Source: JAPLMI01 sp043798375
GTDB lineage: Bacteria > Omnitrophota > Gorgyraeia > 2-01-FULL-45-10
Direction of reading: 5' to 3'
Assembly: GCA_043798375.1 (NCBI GenBank)
Contig: JAZDOS010000018.1
Coordinates: 1-62,853 of the forward strand
Length of the DNA stretch: 62,853 nt
The position numbers and the translations under genes were made by a program. Positions 15,410 through 23,896 of this stretch are shown here, one piece after another. Each line of letters opens with the position of its first letter. Positions within the stretch are counted from its first letter, which is position 1. The notes below the pieces were generated by a model. The model worked only from the letters and a program-made list of their open reading frames with translations. It had not been told where the DNA came from and searched no databases.

Positions 15410-15438
15410 AATATAGCACATAAATCGCCTATTGTCAA
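15410..15438 (-). promoter_or_regulatory. Sigma70-type promoter for minus-strand small RNA
   Basis: On the minus strand: TTGACA (15438-15433), 17-nt spacer, TATATT (15415-15410). Predicted start is about 15403. This is one of the best consensus promoters in the window. Confidence 0.68.
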
Positions 15439-15446
15439 ATCAACTC

Positions 15447-16100
15447 TTAATAATAAATAGTGCCATCACCGGCACCGAAATAATCGAATATACTCTTTAC
15501 CTTATCCTTAATTTCAGCGTACGGGCGCCCCTCAACCTTACCCCAATTCCCCACTTTTTTGTAGATAGCCCAACTGCTATAGTCAACTGCCTGAAGACAA
15601 TAGTGAGAATGCGAGCAATGATGATATATATAAAACGGCTTATTGGAAACCAGCTCTTTAATAGCTACTTTCAATCCTTTTTCTAATTCTTCCCTTTTCC
15701 CGACGCTGGGCAGGTTATCTGTAAATATAATAAGCTTATTAAAATCATGCCTTTTTAAAACATACTCTAGCAAAGTCGAAAAAACCTTTTTATATAATCT
15801 GCCAGGATTGTCCACCAAAGCCGGGTTCGTTTTCTGTTTTTCTATAACTACTGAATCGATCTCGTAGCCAGGCTCCTCTCTTAAGCAAGTAAACACTTTA
15901 TCCCTAACGAATTGCTTGTCTTCTGAAGCATGAAATTCTGATATATCATGGCCTTCTTCCAAAAGCGCATGTCTTATCTTTGACAATTTTGCATCAAAGA
16001 TATCAGGATTTTTCACCAAAAGCGAAGTAAAAACCAAATACTGAGTTCCCTTTTTACTAAAAACCCAATTACCTGACTCATCAAGAAATATATATCGCAA
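15447..16100 (-). CDS. DUF3800 domain protein
   Basis: 217 residues of the DUF3800 family, whose members have an RNase-H-like fold and an N-terminal YIFLDESGN motif (Asp and Glu as likely metal ligands). A second acidic patch is in LIIFTDN, and HYCLQAVDYSSWAIYKK near the C-terminus matches the usual QxxDxxxW pattern. DUF3800 genes are often found in mobile or defence contexts; a nuclease role is plausible but unproven. The gene is AT-rich compared with the trp genes around it and belongs to the cassette between trpB and trpA. A dispersed palindrome lies between it and the radical-SAM gene. Confidence 0.8.
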   Translation of the reverse strand: MRYIFLDESGNWVFSKKGTQYLVFTSLLVKNPDIFDAKLSKIRHALLEEGHDISEFHASEDKQFVRDKVFTCLREEPGYEIDSVVIEKQKTNPALVDNPGRLYKKVFSTLLEYVLKRHDFNKLIIFTDNLPSVGKREELEKGLKVAIKELVSNKPFYIYHHCSHSHYCLQAVDYSSWAIYKKVGNWGKVEGRPYAEIKDKVKSIFDYFGAGDGTIYY

Positions 16101-16130
16101 TTCTTGTTAAACCTATATTTATGGCTATTA

Positions 16131-16167
16131 TTCTTAACCTGACAATTCTAACCAGGTTAGATTATTT
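16131..16167. repeat. TCTAACCWGGTTAGA palindrome copy (radical-SAM / DUF3800 junction)
   Basis: Contains TTAACCTGACAATTCTAACC followed by AGGTTAGATTA. The core palindrome TCTAACCAGGTTAGA is intact, with a half copy to its left. Confidence 0.7.
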
Positions 16168-16182
16168 TTTATTTAAAGGATT

Positions 16183-17004
16183 CTACGCAAATATTAATCC
16201 CTCAGCTTTTTTGTGTAACAGTTTCTGTCGAGTCTCTGCAGCTTGAGTGCCATGTTTTATATGGTAGCGTATTCCTTCTTTATTACAAAACTTAATTACT
16301 AAATCTGAACAGTTGTTATAAAATTCTTTTGTATACCTGAATTCAGACGATTTAACATTATAATTCAACCTACCAAAAATAATTTTGTCTACAAAAGAAA
16401 TGGAATTTAATAATTCTAGCAAATCTTGATTTATCAAATTAGGCGTAGGATATGGCTCCATACTAACCCACGTCTTTAATCCTTTCTCATGGAGATAACG
16501 CAACGATTCTATTCTATTATAAAAACCAGCCGCATTAGGCTCAAATCGTCGCCTGAAATCCTCATTAAGAGAGACTAATGTAATTCCATATTCATTGTCT
16601 ATGCTAAATCTGTTCTTATCGGTAAGCTCCTGCGGAAAAAGTCCTTTTGTCAAAACCGTACATCGGATATCCTCGACATTTAGTCTTTCAATAATATTTA
16701 AACTTAAATCACTCACTTCCTTTTGTTCATACATAAATGGATCTGTTGAGAAACACATATGAACATAGTCTATTTTATTTCTATATTTAGGAATTTCTTT
16801 ATCTAGTAATTCTAACGCATTAGAAACTATTTTGGGCTTACGCCATTCTTCATATGTTTTAATCACCCCGCATCTTTTTTTCATCATATAAGCATAGCAT
16901 GGATATTTGCAACCGTGTGAACAACCCTCCACATGATTTAAACAGAAGTCGGCATATTCGACGCCGCTTTTATAAAGTAATGTTTTTCTCTCGATTGTTT
17001 TCAT
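16183..17004 (-). CDS. Radical-SAM-like three-Cys-motif protein (TcmP partner)
   Basis: 273 residues related to the spore photoproduct lyase/Elp3-like radical SAM group. The cluster-binding cysteines are C28, C32 and C36 in GCSHGCKYPCYAY, a Cx3Cx3C spacing that differs from the classical Cx3Cx2C; a further Cys is at 21. A TIM-barrel pattern follows (VHMCFSTDPFMYEQ, CTVLTKG, ITLVSLNED, WVSMEPYPTPNL). It overlaps the TcmP gene by 4 bp, and the two-gene pair (three-Cys-motif protein plus partner) is a recurrent mobile module of unknown chemistry. AT-rich, unlike the neighbouring trp genes. Confidence 0.75.
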   Translation of the reverse strand: MKTIERKTLLYKSGVEYADFCLNHVEGCSHGCKYPCYAYMMKKRCGVIKTYEEWRKPKIVSNALELLDKEIPKYRNKIDYVHMCFSTDPFMYEQKEVSDLSLNIIERLNVEDIRCTVLTKGLFPQELTDKNRFSIDNEYGITLVSLNEDFRRRFEPNAAGFYNRIESLRYLHEKGLKTWVSMEPYPTPNLINQDLLELLNSISFVDKIIFGRLNYNVKSSEFRYTKEFYNNCSDLVIKFCNKEGIRYHIKHGTQAAETRQKLLHKKAEGLIFA

Positions 17005-17843
17005 TTCTGTATCATGCCCGATTTTGCATATTTGTTAAAAATATGATCTACTATCTTCTTCGCAACTGGTTTTTGAGACGCAAAGAACAGATAATAAACA
17101 ACGGCGTTCTTCGAATTCCGCATTGGTAAAGGCTCGGAAACATAGTTAAATTTCGCAATATTTCTTAACCTAGCTTGAAAGGCCTTTGCAATCGTACCGC
17201 CCTCTTCTTTTTCTATGTATCCAAATAAATTTTTGTTTGTAGTATATGCGATGTTACGCCAGGATTCGTCTCCCCAATACAAGGTCATCCGTTTAATATC
17301 GGCTTCGTCTACGCCCTCAAATTTATTCCAAAAAACATTTCTATTCATATCGGTTATTGGAAAATTTAGAAATATTTCTATAGTTTTCATTTCGCCGACC
17401 TTTTGTATAATTTTCCAATCCAAATGTAACCCATATGGATCCAAAAGACACAGGCCTCGCATGTAATCTTTATATTGAACTTTTGGTAATATTTTACTTG
17501 ATAAAATTGAATTACAATCGCCGCGATAGACACTAACATTCTCCCTATTCCCAATCTTAGTTTTCAAATAATCTGACTTTGCAGGATCAAGATCGATAAA
17601 ATAATAATGATAAAACTTTGGATTGACGGACAAAACTTTAAGCGGACTGCCAAGGATATCCTCGCCACTAGTTTTTGATTTATGCACTCCTGCTCCCGAA
17701 AACGCATCGATATAGACAGATTTTATGTAGTTTTGATGAGATAAAATTTTAGTATACTCTTTTGCGTAAGCCTCAATAATCTCAAGCTTAATTTCTGACC
17801 ACATGCCAATTTTGTCAAACTCTAGCAACGCTTTTTTGCCCAT
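17001..17843 (-). CDS. tcmP: Three-Cys-motif partner protein TcmP
   Basis: 280 residues. The N-terminal region KIGMWSEIKLEIIEAYAKEY, followed by SVYIDAFSGAGVHKSKTSGEDILGSP, is the signature of TcmP, a protein that accompanies three-Cys-motif radical-SAM-like proteins. DAFSGAG and YFIDLDPAK look like a Rossmann methyltransferase (glycine-rich motif I and acidic motif II), so SAM binding is likely. The start is about 64 bp after the trpB stop, and GGATAA lies upstream of the ATG. The pair has been suggested as a mobile or defence-related module; no target is known to me. Confidence 0.8.
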   Translation of the reverse strand: MGKKALLEFDKIGMWSEIKLEIIEAYAKEYTKILSHQNYIKSVYIDAFSGAGVHKSKTSGEDILGSPLKVLSVNPKFYHYYFIDLDPAKSDYLKTKIGNRENVSVYRGDCNSILSSKILPKVQYKDYMRGLCLLDPYGLHLDWKIIQKVGEMKTIEIFLNFPITDMNRNVFWNKFEGVDEADIKRMTLYWGDESWRNIAYTTNKNLFGYIEKEEGGTIAKAFQARLRNIAKFNYVSEPLPMRNSKNAVVYYLFFASQKPVAKKIVDHIFNKYAKSGMIQK

Positions 17844-17907
17844 TTTATTATCCTTTGAAAACTGTATTTTTAATGCTTTACAGTATATTCGATTGCTGTG
17901 AAAAATT

Positions 17908-19080
17908 TTAAAGAATACCCCTTACTATATCGATATCCTTATCGCCTCTGCCCGAGAGGCAGACGACGATGATTTTCGACTTCGGCAATTTCTTCGCGAG
18001 CCGCGACGCGTAATAGACGGCGTGCGACGATTCAAGCGCCGGGATAATCCCTTCGTATTCGGTCAGCATCTTGAAGCCTTCGAGCGCCTCTTTATCGGTG
18101 ACCGCGGCGTATTTCGCGCGGCCCGATTCTTTCAGGAACGAGTGCTCGGGCCCTACGCCGGGATAATCGAGCCCCGCGGAGATCGAATGCGCGATCTCGA
18201 TCTGACCGTCTGCATCCTGCAGGAGATAACCCTTCGAACCGTGCAGGACGCCAACCGAGCCTTTGCACAGGGTCGCCGCGTGATGAGGAGTATTCATGCC
18301 GAGCCCTGCCGCCTCGACCCCGATCATCTTCACGCTGTCTTTCAGGAACGCGTAGAATAGGCCCATGGCGTTCGACCCGCCGCCGACGCACGCGACCAGG
18401 TAATCCGGCAATCTGCCGAACAACGCCTGCGACTGGCGCCTTGCTTCCTTACCTATGATAGACTGGAAGTCTCTCACCATCATAGGATACGGATGCGGGC
18501 CCGCGACAGAGCCGATGACGTAATATGTCGAGCGGACGTTCGTGACCCAGTCCCTTATCGCTTCGTTCATCGCGTCTTTCAATGTCTTCGAGCCGCTCGA
18601 AACAGGAGTGACTTTAGCGCCCAACAGCTTCATTTTAAAGACATTTATCGCCTGACGCCTTATGTCCTCCTCGCCCATGAAAACTTCGCAGGTCAAGCCG
18701 AATAACGCGGCGACTGTCGCGGTCGCGACGCCGTGCTGCCCCGCGCCCGTCTCGGCGATAATACGCGGCTTTCCCATCTTTATCGCCAAGAGCGCCTGGC
18801 CGAGCGTATTATTTATCTTGTGCGCTCCCGTATGCAGAAGGTCTTCCCGTTTCAGATATATCCTGGCGCCGCCCGTTCTTTTCGTAAGCCTCCCGGCAAA
18901 ATATAGCGGCGTGGGACGGCCCGCGTACTCTTTTAAATAATAATCGAGTTTTTTCCTGAAAGACCTGTCGGACTTCGATTTTGAATACGCCTTTTCAAGC
19001 TCATCGAGAGCCGACATGAGCGTCTCGGGCACGAATTTACCGCCGAAGATACCGTAATAGCCTGATTTATCTGGCAGCAT
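17908..19080 (-). CDS. trpB: Tryptophan synthase beta chain
   Basis: 390 residues, full-length PLP enzyme condensing indole with serine. The PLP lysine is in LLHTGAHKINNTLGQ, the glutamate and glycine loop is in ETGAGQHGVA, and the phosphate-binding GGGSNAMG is intact. Its ATG shares one base with the trpF stop. After the stop codon (TTTAA context at 17908) the AT-rich TcmP cassette begins, and the first bases after the stop resemble those after the trpG stop. Confidence 0.97.
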   Translation of the reverse strand: MLPDKSGYYGIFGGKFVPETLMSALDELEKAYSKSKSDRSFRKKLDYYLKEYAGRPTPLYFAGRLTKRTGGARIYLKREDLLHTGAHKINNTLGQALLAIKMGKPRIIAETGAGQHGVATATVAALFGLTCEVFMGEEDIRRQAINVFKMKLLGAKVTPVSSGSKTLKDAMNEAIRDWVTNVRSTYYVIGSVAGPHPYPMMVRDFQSIIGKEARRQSQALFGRLPDYLVACVGGGSNAMGLFYAFLKDSVKMIGVEAAGLGMNTPHHAATLCKGSVGVLHGSKGYLLQDADGQIEIAHSISAGLDYPGVGPEHSFLKESGRAKYAAVTDKEALEGFKMLTEYEGIIPALESSHAVYYASRLAKKLPKSKIIVVCLSGRGDKDIDIVRGIL

Positions 19081-19700
19081 TAGTCCAATCTCCTCACATT
19101 TTCGACGAATTTTTTCAAAAGCGTCATATCCTTTTTGCCGGGCGACGACTCTACGCCCGTCGAAACATCGACCGCGTAAGGCGCTACCTCTTTTATGGCG
19201 GCCGAGATATTCGCCGGCGTCAATCCTCCGGACAGGATCACGGGCCGCAAAATCTCGAAATCCTTCAATATCTTCCAGTCAAAAGCCTCGCCCGTCCCGC
19301 CGATCGAATCTCTTTTATAGGTATCCAACAGATAATAATCCGTATTATAATTATTTATTGCCTTGAGATCGTCCCTCTCTTTTAACCTGAATGCCTTTAT
19401 GACCTTGAACCTGCCTCTGAAATAAGCGCAATACTCCGGCGTCTCGTCGCCGTGGAACTGCAGCATATTGAGGCCCGCGTCTTCCGCGGCATTCATGACA
19501 AATTCCATCGTTTCATCGACGAAAACGCCGACTTTGCCGATCCCGGGCCCAAGTTCGTTTATAATGTCTTCGGCCATGGCCGGGCTCACATATCGCTTAG
19601 AGTTTTTGTAAAAGACGAATCCCAGCATATCGGCGCCCAGATCCGCGGCGCCGACCGCATCGATCTTATTCGTAATTCCGCAAATTTTGATCCGCGTCAT
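19080..19700 (-). CDS. trpF: Phosphoribosylanthranilate isomerase
   Basis: 206 residues, full-length TIM barrel catalysing the Amadori rearrangement of phosphoribosylanthranilate. The catalytic Cys is in KICGITN and the Asp in LLDTYK; the phosphate loop is SGGLTPANI. The start overlaps the trpC end by one base and the stop overlaps trpB by one base, showing tight translational coupling. Confidence 0.95.
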   Translation of the reverse strand: MTRIKICGITNKIDAVGAADLGADMLGFVFYKNSKRYVSPAMAEDIINELGPGIGKVGVFVDETMEFVMNAAEDAGLNMLQFHGDETPEYCAYFRGRFKVIKAFRLKERDDLKAINNYNTDYYLLDTYKRDSIGGTGEAFDWKILKDFEILRPVILSGGLTPANISAAIKEVAPYAVDVSTGVESSPGKKDMTLLKKFVENVRRLD

Positions 19701-20476
19701 CAGTACCTCATTATCTCGCGCATCTTTGCCGCTATATCCTGAGACTCCATAAACACCTCGCCTATAAGAACGGCGTTCACGCCGAGCGACTTAAGGAACA
19801 TCACGTCCTCATACGACCTTATCCCGCTTTCGGAAACCTTGATCTTATTTGCGGGGAGCATCCTTACAAGCTTCTGGGTCATGGAGAGGTCTATCTTAAA
19901 ATTGTGAAGGTCCCTGTTGTTTATTCCGATTATGCCCGCGTCCGTGGAAAGCGCCTTCTCCACATCTTCCTCGTTGTGCACCTCCATCAATACTTCAAGG
20001 CCGAGAGAGGTTGCGAGATTATAAAAGCCCGTCATCTCACCGGCTGAAAGAAGCTCCGCTATCAATAGTATCGCGTCCGCGCCGCAAACGACGCTTTCGT
20101 AGATCTGGTATTCGTCGATAATGAAATCTTTTCTTAATACCGGAAGGGAGACATTCTCCTTCACCCTCTTTATGTATTCGAGCTTTCCCTCGAAGAACCT
20201 TTCATCCGTTAAGACCGATATGGCGCTGGCGCCGTTAGCCTGGTATGTGACGGCGATCCGCGCCGGATTAAAATCTCCCCTCAGGATCCCTTTAGACGGC
20301 GATGCTTTTTTGATCTCCGCGATCAGGTTAATATGGTGCGGGCGCGATATATTTTTCCTGAATGCGCTCTTCACGCATATAAGCTTCGCTTCTTTGACGA
20401 GCTCGTCCCGGGGCTTCAGGCGCTTCGCCTCTTCTATTTCACGCCTTTTTTCTTCTATTATCCGCGATAGTATCAT
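19700..20476 (-). CDS. trpC: Indole-3-glycerol phosphate synthase
   Basis: 258 residues. Signatures are LIAEIKKASPSKG (catalytic Lys and substrate loop), VLRKDFIIDEYQIYE, IGINNRDLHNFKIDL and SESGI. It closes the indole ring from carboxyphenylaminodeoxyribulose phosphate. It overlaps trpD by 4 bp (ATGA-type) and meets trpF at one shared base. Monofunctional, not fused to TrpF. Confidence 0.96.
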   Translation of the reverse strand: MILSRIIEEKRREIEEAKRLKPRDELVKEAKLICVKSAFRKNISRPHHINLIAEIKKASPSKGILRGDFNPARIAVTYQANGASAISVLTDERFFEGKLEYIKRVKENVSLPVLRKDFIIDEYQIYESVVCGADAILLIAELLSAGEMTGFYNLATSLGLEVLMEVHNEEDVEKALSTDAGIIGINNRDLHNFKIDLSMTQKLVRMLPANKIKVSESGIRSYEDVMFLKSLGVNAVLIGEVFMESQDIAAKMREIMRY

Positions 20477-21480
20477 CTATTTGTAAGCTCAATAAGCCTG
20501 AGTAATTTCTCCAAAGCATGGCCCGTGTCGATCGACGCGGCGGCAAGCTTCGCCCCTTCTTTAAAATTTTTTGCTCTGGAGCCGCAGACAAGAGCCGCCG
20601 CCGCGTTCAACAGGACGACGTCGCGCCGAGGCCCTCGATCCCCTTTTAAAACGGAAAGTATAATCTCGGCGTTCTCTTTCGCGCCCGCGCCTTCTATGTC
20701 GGCGGAATTAGAGCGTTTCAACCCGAACCGCTCCGGCGTTATAAAGTAAGTGCGGATTCTACCGCCTTTTAACTCCGAGACCTTCGTCTTTCCCGTAATG
20801 GTGATCTCGTCCAGCGCATCCATACCGTAGACGACGAAAGCCCTCCTGGCCCCGAGATTCTTTAACACTTGCGCAAGCGTTTCGGTAAGCCTGCCATCAT
20901 AGACGCCGACCACCTGGCTTGCCGCATTGGCGGGGTTCGACAAAGGCCCGAGGATGTTGAATATCGTCCTTATGCCGATCTCTTTTCTCGGTGTAACGGC
21001 ATATTTCATCGCGCTGTGGAATAACGGCGCGTACAAAAATCCTATCCCTATCTCAAGAATGCATCTCTGGACGAGGTCCGCGCCCACATCAAGTCTCACG
21101 CCGAGCTCTTCCAGGACATCCGCCGAACCGCACCGGCTGGAGGCGCTTCTATTGCCGTGCTTGGCGACCTTCAGGCCCGAGCCTGCCGCAACGAACGCGG
21201 CCGCCGTAGATATGTTGAAAGTGTCCGCGCCGCTGCCGCCGGTACCGCAGGTATCGATAAGGTCTTTACCGGCGTCGATATGGATGCTCTTCTCCCGCAT
21301 AACTTTCGCCGCGCCCGTTATCTCGGTAACCGTCTCGCCCTTCATCCGGAGCGCCGTCACAAACGCGCCGATCTGCGCGTTTGTCGCTTTTCCCGACATT
21401 ATTTCATCGAAAGCGGCGCGCATCTCGCCTTCGCTGAGATCGACGCCCTTCACAGCCTTCTCAATCGCTTCTCTTATCAT
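20473..21480 (-). CDS. trpD: Anthranilate phosphoribosyltransferase
   Basis: 335 residues, full length. The phosphoribosyl pyrophosphate loop is DTCGTGGSGADTFNIS, anthranilate and metal sites lie in KHGNRSASSRCGSADVLEELG, and EITITGKTKV follows. It is monofunctional and not fused to TrpG. A clear Shine-Dalgarno (GGAGGTG) precedes the ATG. The junction with trpG is occupied by a restriction-modification pair, whereas the downstream junction with trpC is a normal 4-bp overlap. Confidence 0.96.
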   Translation of the reverse strand: MIREAIEKAVKGVDLSEGEMRAAFDEIMSGKATNAQIGAFVTALRMKGETVTEITGAAKVMREKSIHIDAGKDLIDTCGTGGSGADTFNISTAAAFVAAGSGLKVAKHGNRSASSRCGSADVLEELGVRLDVGADLVQRCILEIGIGFLYAPLFHSAMKYAVTPRKEIGIRTIFNILGPLSNPANAASQVVGVYDGRLTETLAQVLKNLGARRAFVVYGMDALDEITITGKTKVSELKGGRIRTYFITPERFGLKRSNSADIEGAGAKENAEIILSVLKGDRGPRRDVVLLNAAAALVCGSRAKNFKEGAKLAAASIDTGHALEKLLRLIELTNR

Positions 21481-21523
21481 TTATCACCTCCGCAACCTGC
21501 GGGATTGCTGTACGGCAACTTCT

Positions 21524-22456
21524 TTATATAAATGTTGGAAGAACTTTTTTTATTCTTTTTTTCGCGCTTTCACAATACTCTTTTGATATATCAATGCCAA
21601 TATAGCGGCGCTTCAATTTAAATGCGACAAGCGTAGTAGTCCCTACTCCGTTGAATGGATCGAGCACAATGTCATCTTGATAGCTAAATAATTTCAGCAA
21701 TCTAATGACCAAGTTTTCCGGAAACATAGCCGGATGATTATATTCTTTCATATTATGCTCGGGCGCGATGTCCCACTTAGCATAAACCCATTTCTTGAAT
21801 TCATCTCCCGTAATGTCAATTTTGTTTTTTGCGCCTTCTTTTTTATGTGTTTGTTTACAAAATATCTCTACAAATTCCCACGTATATTTTAAGTAAGGCA
21901 TACTTGGACTATTCCAACTTCCCCATGCGGTATATTTACAATTATAATTGTGTTTATCCCACAATATCTCACCTTTCCAAAGCAATCCCAGCTTCATTAA
22001 TTGATTGGAAATTATATGGTGCGCTGGAATATAGTCTGAAAATAGCGGTTGAAGATTGACACAAATTCTACCCCCGGGTTTCAATACTCGCGCACACTCT
22101 TTCCATACAAGATTAAGTTTATCAAAATATTCTGTCCAATTTATCGTGTCTTTTTTTTCATCATTTTTGTACTCTAAACCAAAATTATATGGTGGAGATG
22201 TAACGATTATATCAACGGCATCATCGGGATAGCCTTTTAGCACAACTTCGCTATCTCCGCATATAATCTTATTAACCATTTTTGAAATATCCGACGCATA
22301 ATTTATATGCGCAGGCGGTTCGAATACTTTATTAAGATGCTTGGTTCCGCCGCGCAACTTCTCTTTACCTATACGGTCTTTGACTTTCCTTTCCTTATTC
22401 AATAGTTTTGCGTCAGGATACTCTATCTCTTTTACATAATGAAGATATGTTTTCAT
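21524..22456 (-). CDS. DNA methyltransferase, beta class, probably N4-cytosine
   Basis: 310 residues. The catalytic motif TSPPYNFG (about residues 86-93) comes before the SAM-binding motif DPFNGVGTT (about residues 271-279), the order of beta-class amino-methyltransferases. The SPPY version usually marks N4-cytosine enzymes. An N-terminal basic extension precedes the first motif. It overlaps the upstream putative endonuclease gene by 4 bp, forming a Type II restriction-modification pair inserted between trpG and trpD. It is AT-rich relative to its neighbours. The recognition sequence cannot be read directly. Confidence 0.88.
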   Translation of the reverse strand: MKTYLHYVKEIEYPDAKLLNKERKVKDRIGKEKLRGGTKHLNKVFEPPAHINYASDISKMVNKIICGDSEVVLKGYPDDAVDIIVTSPPYNFGLEYKNDEKKDTINWTEYFDKLNLVWKECARVLKPGGRICVNLQPLFSDYIPAHHIISNQLMKLGLLWKGEILWDKHNYNCKYTAWGSWNSPSMPYLKYTWEFVEIFCKQTHKKEGAKNKIDITGDEFKKWVYAKWDIAPEHNMKEYNHPAMFPENLVIRLLKLFSYQDDIVLDPFNGVGTTTLVAFKLKRRYIGIDISKEYCESAKKRIKKVLPTFI

Positions 22457-23277
22457 ATCATCTTGCCTTTTTTTATTCTTTCACGAACATTATACCAATC
22501 AGAGTTTATATGCGATTCCACCAGCTTAAATAAATCACAAACAACATCGGGATAAATAGAGCCGTTTTTATCATCTTTTCTTAAGACATATACTTGATCT
22601 ATCTGAGAATATTTGGGATCTACGTCGAGGCTTACTTCATATGATTCTGTCACGATTATGAACATGCAATATGGGTTGCCTCTTTTAATCTTTTCTGCCG
22701 TTGAAACTGACCCTTCATACATTGTCTTGTCGAGGTATGTTTTACATTCAATGGATACTATAGGAACATAAATACTGTTCTCCTGCCAGTTCTGATTATT
22801 TGATACCCTCGACTTCAAAACAATTTCCTTCGAAATGGAAAAATCCTGGTCTTTGACATTTACCACTATGTTAGACTTTTCTTCGAGCTTGTCAATATTC
22901 GGAGGCGCAAAGTAAAGATTGGTATATGCTTTAGTTCGCCCCCAGTTAATATTTTTACCGCGGAGTTTGCCTATATCCTTAAATAGATAGTACATAAATT
23001 CTTCTAGTACGGATGAATGTAGCTGCGATTGAGACGTAAATCCTAATCTATTACCTGCCTCCTTTTTGAATTGCGGCTGCTCGATAAAGGTTTTGTAATC
23101 ATTTAATAGTTTAACTTTATTTTTTATATCAGATTCGTTAGTACCGGCGATTTTCAAATTATCCTGCTTCCACTTCTCATATGATGTTTTTATCTCGCGT
23201 AATAATTTCCTATTGTTCGAATTTTTCTCTATGTCGATTTTATGATACAGGTTATCGCCATGAATAAAGTTACTCAT
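22453..23277 (-). CDS. Putative Bpu10I-family restriction endonuclease
   Basis: 274 residues. The segment VPIVSIECKTYLDKTMYEG, followed by AEKIKRGNPYCMFIIVTE, carries a PD-(D/E)xK-type catalytic pattern (Glu and Lys in ECK) and resembles Bpu10I-type endonucleases, which cut asymmetric sites. The N-terminal part is helical and charged. Its methyltransferase partner follows with a 4-bp overlap. Start at 23277 is preceded by AGGAGGGACA. The cassette starts right after the trpG stop. Family assignment is by motif memory; a related PD-(D/E)xK endonuclease family is possible. Confidence 0.72.
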   Translation of the reverse strand: MSNFIHGDNLYHKIDIEKNSNNRKLLREIKTSYEKWKQDNLKIAGTNESDIKNKVKLLNDYKTFIEQPQFKKEAGNRLGFTSQSQLHSSVLEEFMYYLFKDIGKLRGKNINWGRTKAYTNLYFAPPNIDKLEEKSNIVVNVKDQDFSISKEIVLKSRVSNNQNWQENSIYVPIVSIECKTYLDKTMYEGSVSTAEKIKRGNPYCMFIIVTESYEVSLDVDPKYSQIDQVYVLRKDDKNGSIYPDVVCDLFKLVESHINSDWYNVRERIKKGKMI

Positions 23278-23332
23278 TGTCCCTCCTGTTATAGTACTTT
23301 TCTATAGGCATATTCTACTGTATTGAAAAATT

Positions 23333-23896
23333 TTAGAGATCCAGAAAATTCTTCAGTATCTTCTTCCCATCCGGAGTCAATATCGACTCCGGATGGAACT
23401 GGACGCCGTAGATGGGATAGGCCTTGTGCCGCAATCCCATTATCTCTTTATCTTTCGTCTCGGCCGTTATCGTTAAGGCCCCGGGAAAAGTCTTCCGCTC
23501 AACTACAAGCGAATGGTACCGCGTCGCCTCAAAAGGATTCGGGACTCCTTTGAACACCACCTTGCCGTCGTGGAATATCTTCGACGTCTTGCCGTGCATG
23601 AGGGATTTCGCGCCTATTATACGGCCGCCGAATACTTCGCCTATTGCCTGATGGCCCAGGCAGACGCCCAGGATGGGAATCGATTTACCGAAAGTCCTTA
23701 TTACGTCCTCGGAAATACCCGCGTCTTTCGGCTCGCCCGGGCCGGGTGAAATGACTATTCTTTCCGGCTTCATCCTGTTTATTTTACCTAAGGTTATTTT
23801 ATCGTTTCGATAAACTTCAAGGCCGGCGCCGAGTTCCCCGAGATACTGGACGAGGTTATAGGTAAACGAGTCGTAATTATCGATAATGAGGATCAT
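23333..23896 (-). CDS. trpG: Anthranilate synthase component II (glutamine amidotransferase)
   Basis: 187 residues, class I glutamine amidotransferase. The nucleophile Cys is in PILGVCLGHQAIGE, and the His-Glu pair is in YGVQFHPES. It supplies ammonia to TrpE. It overlaps trpE by 4 bp and ends at TAA 23335-23333, immediately followed by the AT-rich restriction-modification cassette. Relatives (PabA) act in folate synthesis; the operon position supports the tryptophan role. Confidence 0.95.
   Translation of the reverse strand: MILIIDNYDSFTYNLVQYLGELGAGLEVYRNDKITLGKINRMKPERIVISPGPGEPKDAGISEDVIRTFGKSIPILGVCLGHQAIGEVFGGRIIGAKSLMHGKTSKIFHDGKVVFKGVPNPFEATRYHSLVVERKTFPGALTITAETKDKEIMGLRHKAYPIYGVQFHPESILTPDGKKILKNFLDL

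Noticed and set aside
16431..16560. tRNA genes near TTCGAA-like strings
   Set aside because: No cloverleaf could be assembled at this or any other TTCGA/TTCAA site examined on either strand.
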